From Herbiconiux sp. (lineage in GTDB: Bacteria; Actinomycetota; Actinomycetes; Actinomycetales; Microbacteriaceae), in NCBI RefSeq assembly GCF_004297105.1, contig NZ_SCVE01000001.1, forward strand, positions 62,001 through 126,000: a stretch of 64,000 bases of DNA, written 5' to 3'. Positions 14,162 to 20,909 of the stretch are shown one piece after another. Positions within the stretch are counted from its first letter, which is position 1, and each line of letters starts with the position of its first letter. A program made the translations under genes and the position numbers. The notes under the pieces were generated by a model, which was given only the letters and a program-made list of their open reading frames with translations, did no database searches and had not been told where the DNA came from.

Positions 14162-16551
14162 GAGCGACCCTCCGGCGTGGAGGACGAGGACGGTCCAGCC
14201 GGTCCAGCCGGTCCAGCCGGCCCGGCGGGCGCTGTCGGCGTCGCCGCCTGGATGGCCGTGATGGCGATGGTGTTGACGATGTCCTGCACAAGGGCTCCCC
14301 GGGAGAGGTCGTTGATGGGCTTGTTGAGGCCCTGCAGCACCGGCCCGATGGCCACGGCTCCAGCACTCCGCTGAACAGCCTTGTAGGTGTTGTTGCCCGT
14401 GTTCAAGTCCGGGAAGATGAACACTGTGGCACGACCTGCCACCTTCGAACCGGGCATCTTGGCCGCGGCGACCACGGCATCCGTCGCCGCGTCGTACTGG
14501 ATGGGCCCCTCGACGGGCAGCGACGGCCGCTCGGCTCGCACCAGCTCGGTGGCGGCACGCACCTTCTCGACGTCGGCACCGGATCCCGACGATCCGGTCG
14601 AGTACGACAGCATCGCCACGCGGGGGTCGATGCCGAACTGCGCCGCCGTCTCCGAGGAGGAGATGGCGATGTCGGCCAGCTGCTCGCTCGTGGGATCGGG
14701 CACCACCGCGCAGTCGCCGTAGACGAGCACCCGGTCGGCGAGGGCCATGAGGAACACACTCGACACCACCGAGACATCGGGCCGGGTCTTGATGATCTCG
14801 AACGCGGGCCGGATGGTGTGCGCCGTGGTGTGCGCGGCACCGGAGACCATGCCGTCGGCGAGGCCGAGCTTCACCATCATCGTGCCGAAGTACGAGACGT
14901 CGGAGACCGTGTCGAAGGCGAGGTCGAACGAGATGCCCTTATGGGAGCGGAGCTTCTGGTACTCCTCGGCGAAGCGCTGGCGAAGCTCCGGGTCGAAGGG
15001 GCTGACGACGGCTGCGCCCTCGATGTCGAGGCCGAGCTCGCGGGCGCGGCTGCGCACCTCGTCGTCGTCGCCGAGGATCGTGAGCCGCGCCACCTGGCGC
15101 TTCAGCACGGTGGCTGCGGCGCGCAAGATGCGGTCGTCGCCTCCCTCGGGGAGCACGATGTGACGCTGGGCGCTGCGGGCCCGGTCGAGCAGGCCGTACT
15201 CGAACATCAGGGGCGTCACGACGTCGGCCTTGCTCACGTCGAGCAGCTTCAGCAACTGGGTGCCGTCGATGTACTGCTCGAAGAGACTGAGGGCGCTGTC
15301 GTACTTCACCGTCGAGTCGGCGGCGAGGCGCCCCCGGGTCGAGGTGATGCGCACCGCTGTCTCGTAGGTGCCGAGCGGGGTGGTGACGATCGGGATCGAC
15401 GGATCGAGTCCCGCGATCAGCTTCAGCACGGCGTCGGGCAGGTCGAACCCGCCGTTCAGCACGATTCCGGCCAGCGACGGGAAGTTGCCCGACTCGTTGG
15501 CCATCAGCACGGCCAGCAGCACTTCGGCGCGATCGGCGGGCACCACCACGACGGCGCCCTCGGTGAGTCGGGGCAGCACGTTGCGCATCGACATCGCGGC
15601 CACCACCACACCGAGTGCCTCGCGGGCGAGCAGGCGTTCGTCGCCCATGAGGAGCGTGCCGCCGATCGACTCCACGATTGCGCGCATGCTCGGCGCCACC
15701 AGCACCCGGTCTTCGGGCAGGGCCCAGACCGGGATGCGGCGGGGTTGCACCGGGATCGACGAGGTGACCGCCGCGGGAGAATCGGGCGTGGGAGCACCAC
15801 CGTCGGGCGTGGGCGCGGCCGGTGCCGCGGGTGCGGCCGCCGAGGCGGCGAGCCCCTCCACGGCATCGCGCGCGGCGAGCCCGATCGCGTCGCGGATCTT
15901 CTCGAGGTGACCCGGATCCGACCGGTTCGACACGATGCCGATCAGGGTGGCGTGCGCGTTGCGCAGCTCCACGAGGGCGATCTCGGTGATCTGCCGCATC
16001 TCGTCGGCCGAGCGCGGTTCCGAGTTGCCGAGCAGCTCATCCGAACCCTGGCCCTTCCGGCCGCCGAGCACGAGCAGCACCGGGGCGCCGAGGTTCGCGG
16101 CGATGCGCGCGTTGAAGCTGAGCTCGGTGGGGCTGCCGACATCCGTGTAGTCGGAACCGAGGATGACGACCGCGTCGCAGTCGCGCTCCACCGCCTTGTA
16201 GCGCTCGAGGATGCGCGAGAGCGCCGCCTCGGGGTCGAGGTGCACGTCGTCGTAGGTCACGCCGATGGCCTGCTCGTAGTCGAGCGGGGTGCCGCCCACG
16301 TGGTCGAGCAGCATCTCGATCACGTAGTCACGAGCGGTCACGGAGCGCGCGATGGGGCGGAACACCCCCACGCGCCGCACCGAGCGGCGGAGGATGTCGA
16401 GCACCCCCAGCGCGATCGTGGACTTGCCGGAATGCCCCTCCGCGGAGGTGATGTAGACGCTCTTCACGGGGCCGGCGGCGCCTGGGCCGGCGGCCGCCGG
16501 ATCAGGGGTCGGCGCGGGGGCGGGAACAGGGGTGTTTTCGAGTGGTGACAC
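14158..16551 (-). CDS. pta: Phosphate acetyltransferase, long form
   Basis: Protein of 797 residues, longer than the usual 690-720. The N-terminal P-loop-like domain starts at VYITSAEGHSGKSTIALG, followed by a DRTGG-type middle domain. The catalytic domain (from about residue 460) has SYSTGSSGSG, PVEGPIQYDAATD and FPDLNTGNNTYKAVQRSAG. It converts acetyl-CoA and phosphate to acetyl phosphate. The start is GTG with AGAGGA upstream. Low-complexity Ala/Pro segments occur at the N-terminus (PVPAPAPTPDP), between domains, and at the C-terminus (GPAGPAGPAGP). Confidence 0.96.
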   Translation of the reverse strand: MSPLENTPVPAPAPTPDPAAAGPGAAGPVKSVYITSAEGHSGKSTIALGVLDILRRSVRRVGVFRPIARSVTARDYVIEMLLDHVGGTPLDYEQAIGVTYDDVHLDPEAALSRILERYKAVERDCDAVVILGSDYTDVGSPTELSFNARIAANLGAPVLLVLGGRKGQGSDELLGNSEPRSADEMRQITEIALVELRNAHATLIGIVSNRSDPGHLEKIRDAIGLAARDAVEGLAASAAAPAAPAAPTPDGGAPTPDSPAAVTSSIPVQPRRIPVWALPEDRVLVAPSMRAIVESIGGTLLMGDERLLAREALGVVVAAMSMRNVLPRLTEGAVVVVPADRAEVLLAVLMANESGNFPSLAGIVLNGGFDLPDAVLKLIAGLDPSIPIVTTPLGTYETAVRITSTRGRLAADSTVKYDSALSLFEQYIDGTQLLKLLDVSKADVVTPLMFEYGLLDRARSAQRHIVLPEGGDDRILRAAATVLKRQVARLTILGDDDEVRSRARELGLDIEGAAVVSPFDPELRQRFAEEYQKLRSHKGISFDLAFDTVSDVSYFGTMMVKLGLADGMVSGAAHTTAHTIRPAFEIIKTRPDVSVVSSVFLMALADRVLVYGDCAVVPDPTSEQLADIAISSSETAAQFGIDPRVAMLSYSTGSSGSGADVEKVRAATELVRAERPSLPVEGPIQYDAATDAVVAAAKMPGSKVAGRATVFIFPDLNTGNNTYKAVQRSAGAVAIGPVLQGLNKPINDLSRGALVQDIVNTIAITAIQAATPTAPAGPAGPAGPAGPSSSSTPEGRS
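14192..14218 (-). repeat. 9-base tandem repeat in the pta 3' end
   Basis: Three copies of ggtccagcc (14192-14200, 14201-14209, 14210-14218) encode a collagen-like G-P-A repeat just before the Pta C-terminus and the overlapping ackA start. Confidence 0.8.
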
Positions 16552-16590
16552 GGAATCCTCTTCGGTTGTCCGTGTTCAATCCTAGGCCTG

Positions 16591-17244
16591 CTAACCGCAG
16601 TACTCCGTGGGAGTCTGGTCGACGGTCGCCACGGCGATCGACGCCACGGTGTCGGTGCCGTAGCCGGCGAAATGGAGCCAGGTCGTGCCGTCGGTGACGC
16701 GGTAGGCCGGAGTGCCGCTGTAGCTCTGGTACGTCTCGAGATCGGGGTAGGCGGCCTGCAGCTCCGCGATGGTGGAACCGATCGTGATGCCGGTGGCGGT
16801 GCTCGGGTAGCCGGGCGTCGCATCCGTCGTCCGGCCGACCATCGCCAGCACCACGGGCGCGCTGCCGCCGGTGGGGTCGTCGGATCCGACCGCGCCGAGG
16901 GCGACGATCGACGAGCCGAAGAACTGGATCACGCCCGGGCGGCAGCTCTCGCCCTGCACGGGAATGGATGCGGTCACCTCGTCGATCGTGTCGCCGATCT
17001 TCACCGGGCCGACGCCCGAGAAGTCGATGATCCAGGTCGAGGGGTCGTCGGGCGCGGAGACGGGGCCGGCGGCCGTGGGGGTCGGCGTCGGAGCAGGCGT
17101 CGACGTGGGGGCGGGTGCCGTCGGCACCGGTGTCACAGCTGAAACGGTCGGGCTCGGAGCCGGTGTCGGGGCCACGCAGCCGGCTGCACCGAGAGCCACG
17201 CCCAAGCCGATGACCGCCGCCACGACCGCATGTCGGATCCTCAT
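16591..17244 (-). CDS. Secreted lipoprotein, paralogue of the next gene
   Basis: Protein of 217 residues with a lipoprotein signal peptide (hydrophobic core VVAAVIGLGVALG, lipobox LGAAGC), a Pro/Thr-rich linker to about residue 60, and a globular domain starting STWIIDFSGVGPVKIGDTIDEV. Cys in ESCRPGV and in the terminal EYCG are also present in the paralogue and could form a disulfide. The fold is not recognised. The segment I-G-x-T-I-x-x-x gives it a repeated look, seen at GDTIDEV and GSTIAEL. It follows the paralogue after three bases and is anchored outside the membrane. Confidence 0.85.
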   Translation of the reverse strand: MRIRHAVVAAVIGLGVALGAAGCVAPTPAPSPTVSAVTPVPTAPAPTSTPAPTPTPTAAGPVSAPDDPSTWIIDFSGVGPVKIGDTIDEVTASIPVQGESCRPGVIQFFGSSIVALGAVGSDDPTGGSAPVVLAMVGRTTDATPGYPSTATGITIGSTIAELQAAYPDLETYQSYSGTPAYRVTDGTTWLHFAGYGTDTVASIAVATVDQTPTEYCG

Positions 17245-17247
17245 CGC

Positions 17248-17895
17248 TCAGGCACCGCAGTATTCGAAGCCGACCTGCTGCGAGTCGGTGACCGAGATGA
17301 TGGAGAGGCCCCCGTCATCCGAACCCTCGAAATGGATGTACTCGCTGCCCTCGGCGAGGCGGTAGATGGCATTGCCCTGCTTGCCCGAATACTGCTCGAT
17401 GCCGGGATAGGCCGCCAGGAGCTCGTCGACGCTGGAGGCCAGCGAGATGCCCTTCTCGGTGTGCGGCTGGGGAGCCGACGGGTCGTAGCCGTCGATGCGC
17501 AGCATGCGCACCACCTGCACGGGGGCCGACGGGTCGGACTCGTCGATGCCGCTCACCGCGGTGAGGCCGAGGCCGTCGAGCGAGTAGGTGTCGACGCCGG
17601 CCCGGCAGGTCTCCACGGCTGCCGGAACCTGGCTCTCGATGTCGGCGAGAGTGGAGCCGACCACGAAGGGGCCGATGCCCGCGCCGTCGATGATCCAGGT
17701 GCCGGGGTCGTCGGCCGAGAAGGCCGCGGTCGTGGGGGTCGGTGCGACGGTCGGCGTCGGAGTGGGGGTCGGACCGGCCGACGGCGTCACGGTGACGGTG
17801 ACGGTCGGTGCGGGCGTGGAGCCCACGCATCCGGATGCGCCGAGCACCACCGTGAGTGCGACGCCGGCCAGCGCGAATCCGCTGCGAATCCCCAT
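17248..17895 (-). CDS. Secreted lipoprotein, paralogue of the previous gene
   Basis: Protein of 215 residues with signal peptide and lipobox LGASGC, a Thr/Pro/Val linker, and a domain starting GTWIIDGAGIGPFVVGSTLADI. It aligns along its length with the neighbouring lipoprotein, including ETCRAGV and a terminal EYCGA. Tandem duplication is the simple explanation. Each domain contains two G-x-[ST] helix-start segments spaced about 90 residues apart. Function unknown. It is the promoter-proximal gene of the pair. Confidence 0.85.
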   Translation of the reverse strand: MGIRSGFALAGVALTVVLGASGCVGSTPAPTVTVTVTPSAGPTPTPTPTVAPTPTTAAFSADDPGTWIIDGAGIGPFVVGSTLADIESQVPAAVETCRAGVDTYSLDGLGLTAVSGIDESDPSAPVQVVRMLRIDGYDPSAPQPHTEKGISLASSVDELLAAYPGIEQYSGKQGNAIYRLAEGSEYIHFEGSDDGGLSIISVTDSQQVGFEYCGA

Positions 17896-17993
17896 GCTGT
17901 TCTCCCCTGAACGGCACCCCTGCGGTGCTCTCTTCAGAGACTAAGGCCAAACCGCGCGGGATCACGAGCAAACGGCACGAGCAGACCGAGAGG

Positions 17994-18060
17994 CGCTGAC
18001 TGATGGGCGCTGAATGATGGGCGCAGACCGATGGGCGCAGGCCGATAGGCGCAGACCGAG
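17994..18060. repeat. 14-base tandem repeat next to the SRP RNA
   Basis: About 4.8 copies of a 14-base unit (consensus cgc[at]gac[tc]gatggg) run from 17994 to 18060, directly beyond the 3' end of the SRP RNA. The rest of 17896-18070 shows no gene. Confidence 0.8.
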
Positions 18061-18070
18061 TTAACGAGAA

Positions 18071-18160
18071 GGACTCCCCGCGCACCCGCCAGAGCCCGGT
18101 TACCCTTGCTGCGTTTCCGTCCTGGGGGAGTTGGCCTGGATGGCGCCACACGGGGAGCCG
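18071..18160 (-). ncRNA. ffs: Bacterial small SRP RNA (4.5S type)
   Basis: The minus strand contains the highly conserved SRP loop GGACGGAAACGCAGCAAGG, flanked by CCAGGCCAACTCCCCC and GGTAACCGGGCTCTGG. The ends pair: CGGCTCCCCGTG at the 5' side with CGCGGGGAGTCC at the 3' side, closing a single long hairpin of about 90 bases with the internal loop bound by Ffh. It has the small bacterial form without an Alu domain. The exact ends are estimated from the pairing. Confidence 0.93.
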
Positions 18161-18224
18161 ACGTCCAGTGTAGCAAGTGCCTGGCGGGGTTGAGACCCGA
18201 CGCCTGGAGGCGTTAGCTGGAGAC

Positions 18225-18878
18225 ATGAAGATCGCAATCGCAGGTGGACACGGACAGATCGCGCTTCTCGCGACCAAGCTGCTCAGCGCATCCGGCAACG
18301 AGGTGTGGGGCATCGTGCGCAAGCCGGAGCACGCCGCCGACATCGAGGCGGCCGGCGGGCAGGCGCTGGTGCTCGATCTGGAGCAGAGCGATTCGGAGAC
18401 GCTGGCCGGGGAGCTCGCGGCGAAGTCGATCGATGCGGTGGTGTTCGCGGCGGGCGCCGGGCCGGGTTCGAGCGCCGAGCGCAAGCTCACCGTCGACCGC
18501 GACGGCGCCGTGCTGCTGGCCGATGCCGCCTGGCGGGCAGGGGTGACCCGCTACATACTGATCTCCGCGATGGCGGCCGACTCGTTCGATGCGTCGAGCG
18601 ACGACGTGTTCCAGGTGTACCTGCGCGCGAAGAGCGAAGCGGATGCGGCGGTGCGCGCATCCGACCTCGACTGGACCATCGTGCGCCCGGGAGCGCTCAC
18701 CGACGACGACGCGACCGGCCGCGTGACCCTGGCCGAGTCGACGGGGCGGGGCAGCATCCCGCGCGCGGACGTGGCGTGGATCGTGGCGCAGCTGCTCACA
18801 TCCGGCACGGCTGTGCACCGCCAGTTCGAGGCGATCTCGGGGTCGACCCCCATCGCAGAAGCTCTCCGCGCGGTCTAG
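18225..18878 (+). CDS. NAD(P)H-binding SDR-like protein
   Basis: Protein of 217 residues with the atypical SDR fold: IAIAGGHGQIALLATKLL (GGxGxxA cofactor loop), VVFAAGAGPGSS, RYILISAMAAD, and LDWTIVRPGALTDD. It resembles the YwnB/HscARG-like group of NAD(P)H-binding proteins, whose roles are mostly undefined. There is no downstream operon partner; a long hairpin follows nine bases after the stop. Spacing of the ribosome binding site is not ideal for the ATG at 18225, but the fold starts exactly there. Confidence 0.87.
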   Translation: MKIAIAGGHGQIALLATKLLSASGNEVWGIVRKPEHAADIEAAGGQALVLDLEQSDSETLAGELAAKSIDAVVFAAGAGPGSSAERKLTVDRDGAVLLADAAWRAGVTRYILISAMAADSFDASSDDVFQVYLRAKSEADAAVRASDLDWTIVRPGALTDDDATGRVTLAESTGRGSIPRADVAWIVAQLLTSGTAVHRQFEAISGSTPIAEALRAV

Positions 18879-18886
18879 CCCGACCA

Positions 18887-18959
18887 GACGACGGAGATCG
18901 CGGCCGAAACCGGCGCTCAACGGAGTCTCAGCCCGTCGTTTCCGCGATCCTCCGTCGTC
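18887..18959. terminator. Long intergenic hairpin
   Basis: The left arm GACGACGGAGATCGCGG (18887-18903) pairs with 18942-18959 with a single bulged base. The loop is 38 bases. It follows the SDR-like gene and probably ends its transcript; there is no T-tract. Confidence 0.6.
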
Positions 18960-19044
18960 AGCCGGGTGCACGTGGCGCGCGCGGCCCTCCGGTTACGGGT
19001 AGGATGCTTCATGGTCATCGCCCGCTCGCCGGAGTGATGCTCCA

Positions 19045-19132
19045 GGAGAATTCGCCTAGTGGCCTATGGCGCACGCTTGGAAAGCGTGTTGGGTGCAAGC
19101 CCTCGGGGGTTCGAATCCCCCATTCTCCGCCA
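19045..19132 (+). tRNA. tRNA-Ser (anticodon GGA), CCA encoded
   Basis: The acceptor arm GGAGAAT (19045-19051) pairs with ATTCTCC (19122-19128), followed by G and an encoded CCA (19130-19132). The anticodon stem CACGC/GCGTG encloses TTGGAAA, giving anticodon GGA, which reads UCC. A long variable arm, as expected for serine, and the T-loop GGTTCGAATCC are present. Confidence 0.95.
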
Positions 19133-19254
19133 GACGCTTAGTGGGAGCGCGCACAAACCCCCAACCGGGGTTCGAATCCCCCATTCTCCGCCAGACGCTT
19201 CGTGGGAGCGCGCATAAACCCCCAACCGGGGCCCGAAGCCCCCATTCTCCGCCA
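19105..19254 (+). repeat. 61-base tandem repeats of the tRNA-Ser 3' end
   Basis: The T-arm and acceptor end of the tRNA (TTCGAA at 19110) recur at 19171 and, more diverged, at 19232, a period of 61 bases. The copies are joined by gtgggagcgcgca[ct]aaac. Copy 2 keeps the T-arm intact; copy 3 has changes in the T-loop. Neither copy has a 5' half, so they are not functional tRNAs. Confidence 0.88.
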
Positions 19255-19307
19255 GAACCAGAAGTCCGCCCCTTGGCGGCGGGCGTGGGCAGACGTAGAG
19301 TCTGGCC

Positions 19308-19565
19308 ATGAGCGATGACGTGCACTACACGGCCCACCTGCTGGCCGACGAGCCCTCGGGCGTGGGCCCCGGCGAGATCACGATCACCGCCGACGACGAC
19401 GGCAAGGCGCGGGAGCTTCTCGCACACCGCAACAGCGCCGGGCTCTACGACGTGTGGAAGACCGACTCCACGAAGCTGAAGGAGAGCACCGTCGGAGTCG
19501 AGTACGCCCTCTTCGAGCACAACATGCCGGACCCCGGCGAGGCGTTCGTCATCGACCTGGCGTAG
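19308..19565 (+). CDS. Small conserved-looking hypothetical protein
   Basis: Protein of 85 residues, not recognised. It is acidic and soluble (pattern DDVHYTAHLLADEPSGVGPG, then a helix DDGKARELLAHRNSAG). It has a clean start and stop between the tRNA repeat region and a frameshifted lipoprotein on the other strand, with codon usage like its neighbours. There is no obvious ribosome binding site within 15 bases, so it may be leaderless. Convergent with the lipoprotein gene. Confidence 0.6.
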   Translation: MSDDVHYTAHLLADEPSGVGPGEITITADDDGKARELLAHRNSAGLYDVWKTDSTKLKESTVGVEYALFEHNMPDPGEAFVIDLA

Positions 19566-19570
19566 CCGCG

Positions 19571-20171
19571 CTAGAGGTTCGGGCCCACCAGGTCGCCGCC
19601 GATGACATCCTGCATCGCGACCAGTTCGGAGCCCGATCCGTCGGGGTGATCGACGGTCATCACCCACCGCGTTCCCACCAGGAACGGCTTCGGCGTCGCC
19701 GATGTCGTCGAGCGCTGCACAGCGGCCTCGAGCGAGTCCTGGTCGGGGAAGACCAGAGCGCTGATCATCGACTCCTCGCAGCGGCCGCCCACGCCCTGGT
19801 CGAGGGTCGCCGGCGTCCAGGTGGCACACCCGTAACCCGACACTCGTGATCGTGGTGCGGAGCTGATCCGCGGTGTACGCCGGCACGCTCGGCGTCGATT
19901 CGGGCACCACTCCCCCGAGCGGCGGAGCCTCGGCCTCGGCTTCACCCGAAGAATCGGATGCCGCATCCGGAGCGGAGGTGGCATCCGACGCGGAGGCACC
20001 CGCCGACGCCGCGCCGGACTCCGCCGGAGCGGGCTCGACCGAGGTGCAGCCCGCCGCGGCGACCGCGAGCAGACCCGTCAGCACCACGATGCCGGCAAGG
20101 CGAGAGGAGCGCGCGGGGCGGGACGGGCGGGGGTTCAGGGCATCCTCGCCGGGATCCGTACGGTGCCGCAT
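19571..20171 (-). pseudogene. Lipoprotein gene with a single-base frameshift
   Basis: The 5' part from 20171 encodes a lipoprotein signal (LLAVAAAGC), an Ala/Ser/Glu linker and VPAYTADQLRTTITS. The 3' part continues in another frame as GYGCATWTPATLDQ to VIGGDLVGPNL. Removing one base of the CCC at 19836-19838 joins them into one 199-residue protein reading ITSVGYGCATW. The total of 601 bases supports a +1 insertion. Either the gene is broken or this is a sequencing error in a G run. Function unknown; two Cys in the C-terminal part (GYGC, GRCEE). Confidence 0.75.
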
Positions 20172-20246
20172 CCGCTCAGCCGATTCCGCCCGCGCCGACG
20201 ACCGGACCGATACCCGCGCCGCTACCCGCGCCGATACCCGCGATCA

Positions 20247-20684
20247 TCAGCGCTCGCCGGCCTCGATGCGCGCGATCGCCTCGGGATCGGCACCCTCGAG
20301 GAACTCGGTGAGCCGCGTCACCTCGGCCTCTTCGCCGAAGGCCTCGGCGGCCCGGCGCAGCATGAAGAGCGAGAGCAGCACCCCGCGGTTGGGCTCGTGC
20401 GACCACGGCACGGGGCCCTGGCCCTTCCAGCCGGCCCGCCGCAGAGCGTCGAGGCCACGGTGGTAGCCGACACGCGCATAGGCGTAGGAGGGCACGACCT
20501 CCACCCGCGACCAGGCCCGGTCGGCAAGTGTGGCCCAGGCCAGCGACGAGGTGGGGAACTGCTTCACGGTGGCTTCCAGAACCTCGTCGACGTCGTAGCC
20601 GATGGCTCCGGCGAGCGCGTCGGCCACCCCCTCCTCTGCGGGCAGGAGGGTTTCAGGAAGGCCGAGGAGATTGGCTGAGCTCAT
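20247..20684 (-). CDS. DUF3151 family protein
   Basis: Protein of 145 residues matching the actinobacterial DUF3151 pattern: SLAWATLADRAW, SYAYARVGYHRGLDALRRAGWKGQGPVPWSHEPNRG, LFMLRRAAEAFGEEAE. Function unknown; the fold looks all-helical and cytoplasmic. I chose the start at 20684 (MSSANLL) over the one at 20720 because the latter would begin with an unrelated stretch, although GAGGT is very close to this ATG. Between this gene and the next (20172-20246) there are repeated gatacccgcgcc-like units. Confidence 0.85.
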   Translation of the reverse strand: MSSANLLGLPETLLPAEEGVADALAGAIGYDVDEVLEATVKQFPTSSLAWATLADRAWSRVEVVPSYAYARVGYHRGLDALRRAGWKGQGPVPWSHEPNRGVLLSLFMLRRAAEAFGEEAEVTRLTEFLEGADPEAIARIEAGER

Positions 20685-20722
20685 ACCTCGATCGTACGAC
20701 GCGAACGCTCCCCGACGCACAG

Positions 20723-20752
20723 AACCGCCCCCGTCGAAGGACGGGGGCGGTT
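20723..20752 (-). terminator. Strong hairpin terminator after xfp and the small ORF
   Basis: AACCGCCCCCGTC (20723-20735) and GACGGGGGCGGTT (20740-20752) form a perfect 13-base-pair stem with a GAAG loop. It lies 26 bases beyond the stop of the 15-codon ORF. Confidence 0.85.
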
Positions 20753-20778
20753 CGAAAGTCGAGCTGGAAATGCGTCGC

Positions 20779-20826
20779 CTAAGCGCGCACCTTCTTCATC
20801 GAACCCGATGCAGTGATGCCATTCAT
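20779..20826 (-). CDS. Possible 15-residue small protein downstream of xfp
   Basis: ATG at 20826 preceded by GGAAGGAG with a six-base gap opens MNGITASGSMKKVRA and ends with TAG at 20779. The perfect terminator at 20723-20752 follows. It lies 83 bases after the xfp stop on the same strand, so it may be the last cistron of the xfp transcript or have its own promoter. The strong ribosome binding site and private terminator suggest real translation; homologues were not checked. It is basic at the C-terminus. Confidence 0.5.
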   Translation of the reverse strand: MNGITASGSMKKVRA

Positions 20827-20909
20827 ATCGACTCCTTCCGACGGTGGAGTCCCATCACACACCCGTTGGCTCCCGATGTCCAGGGGCGGTCGCAGATTCC
20901 AGCAGACGT

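Noticed and set aside
19105..19254. tRNA 3' repeats as ends of an integrated genomic island
   Set aside because: No integrase, excisionase or foreign-looking genes lie between or beside the copies; only 61 bases separate them.
19056..19311. Open frames antisense to tRNA-Ser containing MGDSNP-like peptides
   Set aside because: These are the known spurious products of reading through the tRNA-Ser T-arm repeats on the opposite strand.
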